Below, piece by piece: positions 11,325 to 22,734 of a DNA stretch of 36,734 nt (its first letter is position 1; each line of letters starts with the position of its first letter). The notes beneath the pieces are model-generated. The model was not told where the DNA came from. It ran no database searches and was given only the letters and a program-made list of their open reading frames with translations. The position numbers were made by a program, and so were the translations under genes. The stretch comes from Larix sibirica (Eukaryota; Streptophyta; Pinopsida; Pinales; Pinaceae). Location of the stretch: NCBI GenBank assembly GCA_004151065.3, contig NWUY0300021339.1:1-36734 (forward strand). Reading direction: 5' to 3'.

Positions 11325-13783
11325 TGTAACATGAAAGTTGGATCAATTTTGGACAATTAATTAAATAATTTATTATAAAAGTGCACATAATAGCCTTTTA
11401 TGTTCATGTCTGCATGTAATTTAGTTGTTTTTTTAAGTTCTCCTTCTCCTAGGTGAGTTGTCATGAGCTTTGACCACCTTATTGATGAGTTGGTTAGATA
11501 TTTGGACCATTATTCTCTCATGTTGGAACGTTGCAGAAAGTTTGAGAGGGTTAGAGGGGCGCTCCACCATTTGTGGCTTCATTCATCGTGCTTGGACCAC
11601 TTCTAGAGGGCGCATTCGTCATTTATGGACCATTCCTTACCACACATGCCACCATTGACTACATTTGCTAGAGATTCCATCATTTGAGGAGGGTGCACTT
11701 GTCCCTTTTTTACTACTTGGACCATTGTATTAATGATGCCAAACTGTTACTTTTGACTTATCAAGGATTTGGATAAGGTGGTTAGGACTTGTTAGTTAGA
11801 TTTTGGTCCATATATTATTTATTTGACCAACTCTACTTGGGCGCCTAACCCTTGGAGGTTATTTGTACTTCATGTGTATTAGTTTTAGCTTATTTTAGTG
11901 GTGTGCCCCCCTATTTTGACCTGTCAAGGTTGGTTAGGTGGCTGAGTTAGGGTTGATATTTTTGACTTTATCATTTGAGAATTTAGCAACTCTCATCTAT
12001 ATAAGAGAGACACCTCATTGTTTCTTTTTGCTAGAGGCTAAGGCTACAAGCTGGAGCTCAAACTTGTGAGTAAAAAGCTTTCATTAGAGAAACACTTGGC
12101 TATTTCTTGAGTTTATGTGTTATGTGAGGATATTGGAGAAGAAAAAGATGATATTAGGACCTAGATGTTGAAGATCTCCCTTTGCTTCATGTGGATGATC
12201 AACTTTGAGGTATATTTTGCATTGTATTTTATTTCTATTGCTTTAGGTTACATTTGAAAGTTTCGCATGCATATCTATTATCAACACTTGATTTCCATGC
12301 ACTTGTTTGGTTCTATAGCAAGGGTTTTCAAGTATATTATTGAGATTTCTACACTTGAATACCCTCCCTTGAGCTTTGGAGGAGTGACTTGGCTATCAAG
12401 AAGAAGAAAGGCTTGATTGAGCTTTTCAATCAATCCCTCATTTTTTATCTCCAAACACCTTACTCTCTTCCTTTAGATTCCATTCACCCAAATTCTCTAA
12501 GGCACTAACCAATAGCCACTTCTTTAAATTTCATTTCATTTCAATTAAATTTTTGAATGTTAGTTTCGTTTCTTTTAAATTTTCTAAGTAGCTTAAAACA
12601 AAAATCTGGTTCATGGCATGTTTATTTTAGCAAATTGTCTTTGTTATATGAGCTAAACCAATAGTTATTTAGTTATTTTTAAGAAGCAACCTTAATTTTC
12701 AGAAACTTACTGGAAGTTTAGCTTAGTAATTTTCAGTCTTATCATACAAACAAGCTAGCTTAGTAATTTTCACTCTTATCATACAAACTTAATTACTTTG
12801 TTTTACACTTGCGAAATATCACTTAAAGTTAATTTCCAGCAATCTGATTTTTTTGTACTTTAATTTCTAATACAAGACTCTTGTTCTATTGGAAACAAGA
12901 GCCTTGAGGTGGTTTATGTTACAATTAACTTTTCAATTTTATGTATGAAAGCCATTTCTATTAAGCTTTAACTTACGGCAATTAAATTGTAAACTTCTCA
13001 CATATGGTTTAAGCTTATTTCTTGTTGTTTAAGTTCGTTGCACATACATAACAGCAATATAGCAAATGTCTTTTGGTTGTATTACATGAATTCAACTACA
13101 ATACTTTACTTGACAATCTAAGACTTAATTTGCTTGATGTTTTGCTTACAATCTCATGAATGTATTGTTAAACAATCTTTGGATTTAAGCAATTCTTCCA
13201 TAATTAACTTTGTTTATAATCTCATGTTCATTTAAATACATGTTTAAAGATCGGTAAGCAAATTAAGGATAAAATCAGATTTGGTTCATAGCTGACTACT
13301 TCATGGTTAAATCTGATTTCATAATCTTCATACTTGCTTTTACATGCAATAATAACATGGATACTTTACTTGATTGATGAAATCTATTTGATGAGATATT
13401 TACATGTTCTTCGATTTCATGTTATGCTCCAATTTCATGTCATCTTTTGGTTTAAAACTTTAAGCAAGTAAATCATTGTGAATAATAATAATCTTAGTGA
13501 GTTGTGCATGAATTTTTGTTTCTACAACTTGAATGCCACACAAAACATTTTAACTCACTATTATAAATCTACTCACAATCTTTCACAAGTAATATAAGGA
13601 ATCTCCAAATCACTTAATCAATCAATCAAACCTTAGTTACTTTAGGGAATCCTCCTTAGTGTAGGATTATCTTTCCTCACTAAAAGTGAAGCGAAATTTT
13701 TCTTAGGTGACAATTGTAAAGTTCCCATAGTTGCACTTGGCTGGAACCTGTTAGGAGACTTTGCTTAGGGGTGCTAGTTTTTG
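11325..13783 (+). mobile_element. Candidate long LTR (gypsy-like), coding-free
   Basis: About 2.4 kb without coding potential ends exactly before a tRNA-Met-like primer-binding site at 13784. Near its middle it has a TATA box followed by a leader-like segment (CTATATAAGAGAGA at about 12000). This resembles a long 5' LTR of a Ty3/gypsy element, with U3, R and U5. The left boundary (TGTAACATG near 11325) is a guess, and no second LTR copy is visible to prove it. Conifer gypsy LTRs are often long (general knowledge). Confidence 0.4.
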
Positions 13784-13797
13784 TGGTAACAGAGCCC
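13784..13797 (+). other. Primer-binding-site-like sequence
   Basis: TGGTAACAGAGCCC closely resembles the plant retrotransposon PBS TGGTATCAGAGC, which pairs with initiator tRNA-Met. It sits at the end of a long non-coding block, where a PBS would be expected after a 5' LTR. Confidence 0.5.
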
Positions 13798-14208
13798 ACA
13801 TTGTCACATGGACCACCTAGATGGTTACCTAATATTGAAGATATTCCACTATAACAAGGTAGGAAAACACCTTCACATGTCTAAAAATATATGAATGGGA
13901 CTGCTAAATACATCAAGTATGGTTGCATATATTCATTTTAAATACAAAAAAATTCACAAAAACTATATGTAGTGGAATTCTGAGATACAAGGTGCTAAGT
14001 GATGTATAATTATACAGACAAGAAATACATCTCACTTCATCTATCAGAAGAAAATCCCCCAAAATCTCGTCAAATAATGTCATATGGAAAAAGAGTTGTC
14101 ATCTTTATCCTATATATTGGAACCTTTGTGATAGGAAGAAAAGAAAAAACCAAATGTAAGTTGGAGCTTGATAATGAGACAGGAAGAAAATTAAAAACCA
14201 ATATGAAG
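13798..14208 (+). other. Leader-like region after the PBS, no gene recognised
   Basis: Downstream of the primer-binding-like site only short frames occur. The longest, 13999-14271, is Lys-rich and shows no gag motif. If the LTR call is right, this is a degraded leader. Confidence 0.3.
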
Positions 14209-14622
14209 TTAGAGTTTGTTGTTTGCTTCTACAACAACCCCCTTCAAATGAGAGCTTTGAAAAGTTGCTAAAGCTCTCCTCATCCTCAAATTATTGTCTG
14301 CTGCAAAAGCTCCACGAGCACTCCAAGGCTCAAGCATGCCATCTCCATCCCCCCACAAATGAGAGGTGCATTTGCTACCAAATCTCAAGCCGTAATCCCA
14401 AACTGAGAGTGTCATCCTATTTCTGGCACTCCTCAACTTAATACCTCCATCATGTGGTCTGACCATCTGTTGGGCTCTTCTCCACCCAGAAACACCTAGA
14501 AAATAACAAAAGGGTTTTGGTTTATTGCAAACCATAACAAATATAAAGATCTCACAAGGGTTAAACTTAACTTCATCCACCAAGTTATCTAGGTAACTGG
14601 AATAACTAACCATGATGCTCAT
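14209..14622 (-). CDS. Unidentified ORF, possible exon remnant
   Basis: Open minus-strand frame of 137 codons. Within it a splice-acceptor-like TTGTTATTTTCTAG is followed by a stretch of more complex protein (GVSGWRRAQQMVRPHDGGIK, then RNRMTLSVWDYGLRFGSKC, then RGAFAADNNLRMRRALATF) up to a stop near 14210. The part before the acceptor looks like intron. I do not recognise the family. It may be a gene or transposon remnant, or a chance ORF. Confidence 0.25.
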   Translation of the reverse strand: MSIMVSYSSYLDNLVDEVKFNPCEIFIFVMVCNKPKPFCYFLGVSGWRRAQQMVRPHDGGIKLRSARNRMTLSVWDYGLRFGSKCTSHLWGDGDGMLEPWSARGAFAADNNLRMRRALATFQSSHLKGVVVEANNKL

Positions 14623-15179
14623 CAGTTCTCTAGAAAAGTGACTTGGTTACATGATGTACCTTCAATTTCTATTACAGCCATGTGCCCGTTTAGGTCAATC
14701 ATATTGCAGCTGGGTAACACCGCTTTCAACTTTGCACAGTGAGTCCTGAGGTTACAATTGAATCAAATTTTCAGTTTTTTTTGGATCATTTAAGTCACAT
14801 TAAACCCCAACTCCAACAATTTTCATATGTTCACTGCACCTAGGTGACTTGACAATAATCATTGCTCCCAGGGCACACCTGAAATATTGTAACATTTTGT
14901 TTTCTTCCTTCATTTTTTCCTAGGGCTAAACAACATTTATGGCAGGTTTCATCTTTTGCATATCAGAAAAACTGTTACCTAAAGCTGCAATCGATAGTTC
15001 CAACCCAGACACCAAATGGCATTGAGATGGCCAGGCTCAATGTCAAAATTGAATAATTCATTCACCAGACTTCTCGAAATTTCTTGAGACCAAAAACACA
15101 TTTACAACAAATGTTCATGCACAGGTACTTATAACTTCTTGGGTTGTAATTGCTATCTCATCAGGTTGAGCTACCATAC
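14623..15179. other. No recognisable feature
   Basis: AT-rich sequence with no protein-like frame seen on either strand. ACCATGATGCTCAT near 14610 recurs near 21060 with similar flanks, a trace of a dispersed repeat. Confidence 0.5.
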
Positions 15180-15347
15180 CTGTTCAAGATCCACAAACCA
15201 TTCCTACCGGAAGTCAAAATTTTGTCAAATATACTTTGAAATTTTTCAAGAGTTGACCAAANTAGCTGTTCGAGATCCACAAACCATTCCTACCGGAAGT
15301 CAACATTTTGTCAAATATACTTTGAAATTTTTCAAGAGTTGACCAAA
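15180..15347 (+). repeat. 82-bp direct duplication flanking an N
   Basis: CTGTTCAAGATCCACAAACC (15180) and CTGTTCGAGATCCACAAACC (15266) begin two 82-bp copies that differ at only about two positions. They are separated by an N at 15262 and three bases. Position and identity suggest two overlapping contig ends that were abutted rather than merged. Confidence 0.85.
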
Positions 15348-16479
15348 ACTCAGATTGGGAGAAAGAATATGGTCCCCAGGTTACCTTTACTGGAACTGGA
15401 CCTCAAATTTACCAACAGTTTGAAAAAATTATGTGCACCAGTTCTTTTCAAACTATTGAAAATTTCGTCAATATTAATAAAGATAAACTCACAAATTTAT
15501 ATCCCGGTTTATGATTTTTCAAGCAAATGTGTCACTGTTTTCAGTTGATTATGCTATATATCTTGGTTTCTCACGAAAATGTGTCCAAATTATTTAATGA
15601 CCTCCATAACTGCCAAAATCTCTAGCAGTGATTACTACATTTTTCCACACTTTAGTTTCTAAAATTTCAAACAAATAAATTTCCTCTAGAATCACATCAA
15701 ATCTTCTGTCTGCAACAAATCACATGTTTTGGCATGTCTGCAATGTTAGATTTACACATACAGATGATGGAACGTAGACACAAATACACATGAATAAAAG
15801 AGAGAATGATTGCTTGATTGTTGAGCAATGCAAAGTCTCAACACATAGTAGGTGAGAGAGGTGTACATTATATAACTCCTGAACACCTAATCACTTAAGT
15901 CATGATTACATCACTTTATTTAAAAAGACTAAAAGTTATGTATTATGTCTTTATAACAATAATAAATTTAATGCATGCCTAAGTCTAATTCTGTTATATG
16001 CCTCAGTCTAATTATGACCATTAAATCTAAAGACCCTTCCATAATGGTCATATTACATAGATTTGTTTGTTCCAAAACAAAAACAAAATATCTGGACCAG
16101 GCAAGATGTTTGCAGCCCACTTCAAAGTGAAGTCTTCAATCAGCCACTGGAGGTGAATTATATCCAGCAACGTTGATGAAGAACAAGTCATGTCACCAAC
16201 CCTCTGTTTGACCATTGGCTCACCAACCAGATGAGAGCTAATGTTGGCTGAATAATCAAACTTCCTACCATCGATGTAGAAGTTGGCTTGTTCACAGAAC
16301 TCACCTCCACACCACGGTAACTCAACATATCACAGTTTTGCTTTTACTTCTCTTTGGAAGCATCATCCTGCTTCATAATAGAAGATGCTTCATGTTCACT
16401 CTCCCTGAGTGTCTTCTCTTCAACTTTGACCTCACCAGATAATGCATACTAAATTTGTGGCTCACCTTCTCTTTGTTGG
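15348..16479. other. No host gene; possibly LTR-derived
   Basis: No convincing frame was found. Because a copia gag fossil lies at 16480-17500 on the minus strand, part of this segment could be its downstream pol/LTR remains, but no motif was recognised. Confidence 0.35.
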
Positions 16480-17500
16480 GTCCTCTCTTCTGCCTCCACC
16501 CACAGATCATATTTTTGCTCTTTTTCTTAACAATAACACATCTAATATTACTGAAGACAACATCTGAGTGTGGGCTATGCTTCATAATCCAAATAATCAA
16601 AAGTAGATTTTGCAAATCAGGCACATAGAGACTCTTACCTTTCATATGAACTTGCAGATTTACCTTTCCTTCGACTGAAGACAACAGAATCAGACTTTGA
16701 TCGATCATCTACTAAATCAATTTACCAATCTTTCCAATCAATCAATGTACAACATGTTTCGTTTCCAATGACTTCTCTATCAATAGCCATAAAAAGTAAA
16801 ACATGAAGTTCTTCTTCATCTTTGTGTTCAGCTACGTTGGCTTGTTTTTCATCCCACAACAGTTTCCTACAAAACTCGGACTTATGCCTATCTTACCACA
16901 ATAAAAATACTTCAAACCTTTCCCAAGTTTTCGAGTATTGGAATCAGCACACTTACTGACATCTTCATGCCCTCTTTATGCTGGCAAGGTTTGCCTTTGC
17001 CCTTGAACTTTGCTAATAAGGCCACTTTTGATTCACCATTTACATTGCTAATACCAAATAGCTTTCTCTACCTATTCTTCCACAAAAGATGCTCAACTGT
17101 TCAAATGTCAGATCTATATTATCAGAAGGAATGTTCAAAGATTCAACAAAATTGAAAATTCTCATAGGACGATGGTAGACTCTTCAAAGTTATTATTAGC
17201 AGATCTTCCTCTTCCATTTTTCTATCTATTGAATTCCATGATCTCTAATATCTTTAATTTTCAAAAGTTTTCCTGAAGAGAATCATGTTCCTCCATCTTT
17301 ATTGAAAACAACAAATTCTTTAAGAAGATGTTTCAACTTTGTCTAATGTTTCATGCACGTTCCTCGGAGGCCTCAAAATTCTAAAAGAGTCATCTCCATT
17401 TTGAACTTATCGCTCATCAGTCACAGAGAAATTTCTCGGCATCATAGCCTCCCAAATCTTCTCATTGTAATTAAATTGAAACCCTTTGTTTGATCTAGGT
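16480..17500 (-). pseudogene. Ty1/copia gag fossil with zinc knuckle
   Basis: Minus-strand frames give, in order, KSLPSSYENF-like text and LNIPSDNIDLTFEQL (about 17200-17090), a decayed CCHC knuckle (FYCGKIG, then HKSEFCRKLLWDEKQANVAE after a one-base frameshift, 16912-16840), and a tail with EEELHVLLFMAIDREV. The first Cys of the knuckle is replaced (KYFYC). This is the usual order in copia Gag: capsid-like helices, knuckle, then protease. Many stops and shifts make it non-functional. Confidence 0.7.
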
Positions 17501-17580
17501 CACAAATCCTTCCCCAATACTATTATGTCCAAATTTTTTATGTCCATCCAGCATGATATGGGATAAATTGACCATGCTTT

Positions 17581-17603
17581 TATATATATATATATATATA
17601 TAT
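17581..17603. repeat. (TA)n microsatellite
   Basis: A run of TA repeats about 23 bp long inside decayed retroelement sequence. Confidence 0.9.
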
Positions 17604-17925
17604 CAAATACACCAAAAAACTCTGAAATTAACCTCTTCATCCTTGTTAGAAATCAGCATTTCATAGTCCTTCTACTGTCCCACACACCAACGAAGTCAAT
17701 TACAACCCTATTGTTGTAATGATGCCAACACACTCCACAAACTAAATTTGTTTCAGTAAAATATATTCACTCAGAAAACTATGATCTTCCACAAAAGACA
17801 ATTTTTGTTCTAGACTAAAGGAAATCGCCAAACTCACCTAACACGACGATCAATTCTGCAATAAAAAATACCTCTACACTTATAACAGAGTCTTGTTTAA
17901 ATTCAGACTAACTTGCAAACCAGGA

Positions 17926-18160
17926 AACATGATTCATGGGTTAGGGCTTGCATGTCCCAAATCCACATGTCGGACACATGGATTCATGGACACGTGGATC
18001 CTACATGTCCAACACATATGGGACACATGTCCTATGCTGGACGTGTGTCCTGTTAACACTCAAGCCCACAGTGCCCTAGCATGTCCAACACTCAAGAGGC
18101 CAAAAAATGTGTGCAACGATGTGCCCCAATGTGTTAAAAAATGTGTTCCAACGTGTATTT
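17926..18160. mobile_element. Cluster of CATGTCC / GGACACATG motifs, DNA-transposon-like
   Basis: Roughly 230 bp packed with degenerate copies of CATGTCC, GGACAC and ACATGTCCAACAC in both orientations, including palindromic pairs such as GGGACACATGTCC. Such short inverted motifs, dense near one end, are typical of subterminal regions of hAT-type elements and their MITEs (established for the superfamily). No transposase or terminal inverted repeat was found, so the class is inferred. Confidence 0.4.
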
Positions 18161-18630
18161 GATATAACTGTTCAAAAACCTGTGTCAACATTATTTCCAT
18201 AATTTTAATATTAGTTAAAACTTTATATGTATTTAAGTATTCCACATGTCCTTTCAGCGGGATTTACGTATCTTTGTCAAACACTTGAATCCCTTTGTCC
18301 TCGTGTCAAGTTATTTAGATTGCAACAAATTATGTTTCTTGTGGCAAATCTAGGTGACCTAATTTTCTTTTGTGCCCGGGTCGTCTCAATTCTTCTACAT
18401 ACATAAACACAGTTTGTTGGCCCCATTTATGGCGAGTCAACAATTTGTGCTTAAGTCAGCCTGGTTCTTTTACAAATGTCTGAATTTGACTTAGGGCCTA
18501 ACCATCCCTCCTGCATATTTGTTTCAAATGGTTGTGGCTATGTTCTCCACAATGAATAGAGCAACCTGAACACCTTGCATGATGCTCACTAAATGTGCCC
18601 TTTGATGACCACCTCTCTTATCACTACATG

Positions 18631-18699
18631 CCCAGATTGTGCCCATAATTAGCCTCTCTTCTAACACATCTTGGGCTCATTATGTGGGCACAATCTGGG
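18631..18699. repeat. Inverted repeat with 14-bp perfect arms
   Basis: CCCAGATTGTGCCC (18631-18644) is matched by GGGCACAATCTGGG (18686-18699) with a 41-bp loop. Partly complementary bases (ATAAT/ATTAT) continue inside the arms. It could form a hairpin. There is no terminator context, as this is plant nuclear DNA. Confidence 0.85.
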
Positions 18700-18727
18700 G
18701 ATGTACTTCTACTTGTGCCTATGATCA

Positions 18728-18797
18728 AAAGTTTGAGGGAGAAAGGATTCAAGTGGGACCGAAAGTTTGAGGGAGAAAGGAGTTCAATTGGGACCAA
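18728..18797 (+). repeat. 34-bp tandem pair
   Basis: AAAGTTTGAGGGAGAAAGGA occurs at 18728 and again at 18762, each followed by TTCAA-TGGGACC. Two units only. Confidence 0.85.
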
Positions 18798-19236
18798 ATT
18801 CAAAAAATCAACCACTAAGAGAGGAGGAGCAAACCCTACTCATCCTCAGAATAAATAATGTGGATATCTATACCAAAGTCCTGTTGAGTAATGTCCTCAA
18901 GAGAGTGGCTCGAGCTAATAGGCCCTGGAGAGTAATCTCAGTGGCATTAACCTACTTCCCACTAAAAAGGTGGTAGAGTTCAAAGAAATCATTATTCAAA
19001 CTCACTAAATCTTATCTAAAAATTGTGTTTGATATCATTTCCTCATAGTTTTTTCTGCCAAGCTTTTTAACTGGTTTTTTTGGTGCCATAGGCATTTTCA
19101 TTTCATGAATGTCTTATAAAAATCAATTCAATTCAAAATTTCAATTCTCATTGGGGTTTATGTTGTTGGAAAATGTGCACAACAAATATTACAAAATACT
19201 GTTTTTATTAAAATTGGTATCATTTTATTGGGGTGG

Positions 19237-19590
19237 CAGGTGCAGGGGGATCTTCCTTGATCCTGATGGACAAATAGCTGAAACCTTTGCCTGGGGAATG
19301 GGTGTGGTCACCAACAATCAAGCCGAGAGTTATGCTCTGTTTCTGGGCCTTGAAATAATTGTCTCTGTGGGCATTTCGAATGTGGTCATTTGGGGAGATT
19401 CTTTGCTCGTCTTTTTGCAAGCCCGAAGATAGGTAGTAACTCCAAATTTGATCCCTGAAAGGCTGCAATCTCGAATTTGAATTTGTTGAAGTAAATTCTC
19501 ATTCATAACCTGATGCATATAAAGCGTGAAAACAACCTCAAGGTAGATCAATTAGCCAACATGGTTGTCAAGTTGGATCAAGGAATCGTG
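19237..19590 (+). pseudogene. LINE RNase H domain remnant
   Basis: Translation gives GIFLDPDGQIAETFAWGMG, TNNQAESYALFLGLEI and VVIWGDSLLVF, then a stop at 19430-19432. After a frameshift the C-terminal block HIKRENNLKVDQLANMVVK follows (19516). This is the plant LINE RNase H (RVT_3-type) fold with the catalytic E (NQAES), D (GDS) and C-terminal D (KVDQLA) still visible. The first catalytic D is absent because the element is truncated just inside the domain. It is not functional. Confidence 0.8.
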
Positions 19591-20088
19591 GAAAAAAAGG
19601 GGGCACCAGCAACGTCGATGGCTCCCCTAAAATTTAAATTTGGCATGATGGATATCCCACTTAAATCTTCTTGCATGCAAGATATCTACCACCTTCCTGC
19701 TGTCTAGGGTATGAGATATGGTTGGCATTTAATCCCCCGCATGTAAAAGAATTCTCAACGGTTCTCATGTGTGGTTGGGATGGTTTCGATGTATCATTTT
19801 ATGGCATCTGCTAGTGTTCTGTTGATTCACTGTGGGATTAAGTTGGATGTTTCTTCTTGTTGTGAGGACCCTGTTCTGTCTGCAGTGGACATATGTCGAG
19901 GTGGTGAGATAGAGGAGGAGCCCAATATTTGCCCCTCCATATAGATCTAAGGATTTCTTCTTTGGCACTGTGAGATCCGTGCAACAGGGAGGTCTACCTA
20001 TTTCGAGTGGAGCCATCTGGGGCTTGGAACATAAGACCTTAGACAGAATGGTATTGGAGGAGTCTGGCTGGGGGGCAGCCTAGGCAAG

Positions 20089-20466
20089 ATTAAGGCAGAC
20101 ATTGCAGACCTGAGGGCTATCATGAGGAAAATCTCCGCGCAATTGGAAGGTGTGGTGGCGACCATAGCTCAGTTAACAAGCCATGTCTCCAATTTGGACT
20201 AACGCTTTGACGATCTGGAGGGGCAGGTGCTAGCTCAAGGAGCTCAATTGGAGCAGCTCACCCTCGCTGTGGACAGGCACCAGGAACTGCTGAAAGGGGA
20301 ACAGTCTCGAGAAACCTGGTATGCAAATTCAAAGGATATGGAGGAGGATTCCACGCAGCAGCAAGCTAATGCCTTTGTGGACATCTCCAGCACCCCTGAA
20401 TCAGATGAAGAGCCCAAGGAATTCCAGGAATGTCAAAGTGGCATAGTACCTTTTCATGTTATCTAG
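20089..20466 (+). pseudogene. Coiled-coil-like ORF downstream of LINE RNase H
   Basis: An open frame with one internal TAA (about 20200) reads KADIADLRAIMRKISAQLEG, TIAQLTSHVSNLD, stop, RFDDLEGQVLAQGAQLEQLT, LAVDRHQELLKGEQ, then an acidic tail (TPESDEEPKEFQECQ). Regular spacing of Leu, Ile and Val suggests a coiled coil of about 75 residues. It lies 3' of the RNase H remnant but inside the same target-site duplications, so it belongs to the LINE. I know no standard plant LINE ORF in this position. The 79 codons from 20227 are uninterrupted. Confidence 0.55.
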
Positions 20467-20707
20467 TTTATGGTTTATTTCTGTGTATTTTGTTAGGACA
20501 ATACGTTAGGATTTACAGCTTTTAGGCTGTGGATATGTCAGTTGTAATAGTTAGTTTTCCTTTGGTAGTGTTGTTTCTGCAGTTTGTAGACTAGGTGGTT
20601 GCAGAGAGTTTGGATTAAGGTTCTTTTCGTATCTTTTGGTTGGTTTCTTCAGTTGTTTTAATATAATCATCTACTCATTTTTGTTAAAAAGAAATGGTAT
20701 CATTTTA

Positions 20708-22734
20708 CATTATGATCGATACAATTTTATTTACAAGTTCAATGGTTGGCCTATTGAACTTTTATAACCACTAACATGACACTAATAAAAAAAATTGGTG
20801 ACTATGACACTTATAAAACACTCACATAATGTACTAACTTTAATAATAGGTTGGGTCATCAAGGACACTTATGTTACATCAAAATTATTTTACGTTATTA
20901 TTCTCACTGCCCGTTAACATGAAAAACCGAATTTTGCATTCCCTTAATTTAAGGCTTCAAAACTTTTACAAAGGAGGACTCAAACAACAATTATGAAACT
21001 TGACAAAATGACAACACATATGGATCCACTTCCATCCATTGAGGCATCCGGGTGACCAACCATGATGCTCATTGGTTCTCTAAGTAGGTGACCAATGTAG
21101 ATGTTATTGTTGGTGTAATGTAATCTTGCCTTGTGACCCTTTAGTGGCCAACTTATGGTCCATCTAGTTACGATAGTGACCCTCTCTAACAGTCAACCTA
21201 TGGTCTCATTGGGTTGTTGGTGGGTGACACTAGTGGTCCCACATCTAAGGTTAGGGCTAGGTTTATTTCTACTCTAAAAGTTATTTCAAGGGGAGTTGCA
21301 AACTCTTGTATCAAGTGCACCCATGCATTCATTCATTCTACATTGAATATAACAAGGTTACCCACCTAAATAGATTGTCGTGGGTTTTTTTGGGCATACT
21401 ATGTGAAGTCTCTCATCGTGCATGTCATACTTCTATATCTCAACATAGTACCACAACTAAGGGATTAGACTCCCCAGCACTCGCCGCTCAACATAAGCTC
21501 ATTTGCAGAAATATCTTTTATTATTTATCCACTCCAAAGAGGATCATGAAGTATTTGAGTTTCCAAGAGGTTACGTTCTAAAGTGTTCTCCATTGAGAGC
21601 TTATATTCAAGGTTAATTGAAATTAATCAAGGCAATGACCCCAAATGGCACCTTGATCCTCTTAATTTTGAACCACTGCTGCAGTCAAGACCACAACCCA
21701 TGGTGCTCCTCAATGCCCGTGGCTCGCATCTCATGCTATTTGTTGCAAATTTTGGAGAGGCCCTCATCAAACCCTTGTCATTGCACTACAGATTCAGCTC
21801 ACAAGGAGCCTGTGGCCCCCTCAACCCCTCAAGCCTGTGATTTCTCTCCTACAACCAACGCAAACATCAAGCTCGATGAAACTCATGTAGCATATAGATC
21901 ACTCTCTCACAAGCCGCAGTGTGGCCACATACCATGCCCCTCCCTTTGGTGTTATTGGCATGCCCACAACTGCATCTACAAGTTGTGGCCTTCAACAAAA
22001 CTTGAAAAGGCCATTCACAATATGTGACTGCACCTATAGGCCCATCGACTACAGCAACACACGTTGCATGTTGCAGACCATAGCAGGCTCAATGACGAAG
22101 CTGCAAATTTGTTCGTCACTTTTCCCTCATGGCTCTCTATGGTTTAAAATATATTTCCAAACTACGACAAATTTAGTATGGTTGTCCCAGCACTCCACAA
22201 TCCACCTCCTCCTACGACGAACTTGAGTATGCCTTACAGTTCTCTTATATAATTTTATTTTATTGGGTATCATAAGAAAGGCTCGAAGAGTCGGTAAAAG
22301 AGTTTAGATAGAAATGCAAGGTCAAGTCTCCTTGACTATCATTTCACAAAGAAAATGAAAGGTGATAATTTATTTAAAACAAAAGAGACTTTTAAAAACA
22401 AAGATAAGTGAATTTCTTTTTTTAAAAGGGAACTCTACACCCTTTAAAAAGGTAAGTATGAAATTTTCTTTTGAATTACCTTTTTCAGATTTATAATGCA
22501 TGATTTCATCTTGCAAGAAAAGTACCTTTGTTGAAGGGAGCAATACACCTCCTTTTTGAACTCTCTTTCCTTGCAATAGCCCTCACTCTTTGTATGCCCT
22601 GCTTGGATATTTGGTAGGAATGTTTGGTGTTTTCTTGGAACTATTTGAGGTCCTTGCTCAAGTTTTCAGACATGGGATCCTTACATACTGAATTCAAACT
22701 TACAAGCCATTATTATAACCTATAGAAGTAAAAC
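20708..22734. other. Decayed sequence, no gene identified
   Basis: The segment is mostly AT-rich. Between about 21580 and 22230 the composition becomes richer in C and overlapping frames stay open in more than one phase (21583-21840, 21617-22027, 21921-22226). This reflects base composition more than coding, and no family is recognised. The ACCATGATGCTCAT repeat trace shared with 14610 lies near 21060. Confidence 0.4.

Larger units (their letters stand above)
18161..19214. other. Non-coding, with small inverted and tandem repeats
   Basis: No gene is recognised. The segment carries an inverted repeat at 18631-18699 and a 34-bp tandem pair at 18728-18797, and runs up to the left target-site duplication of a LINE. 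Confidence 0.5.
19215..20707 (+). mobile_element. 5'-truncated LINE with 13-bp target-site duplication
   Basis: TGGTATCATTTTA at 19215-19227 is repeated at 20695-20707. Between them lies a plus-strand LINE tail: an RNase H remnant (from about 19240), a coiled-coil-like ORF region (20089-20466), a 3' UTR and a short A-rich end (GTTAAAAAGAAA) directly before the right duplication. 5' truncation, a terminal A tail and a direct repeat are the signature of target-primed reverse transcription. Confidence 0.8.

Noticed and set aside
21583-22226. Overlapping long ORFs in two or three frames
   Set aside because: Several frames open at once point to base composition. No motif was found in any of them.
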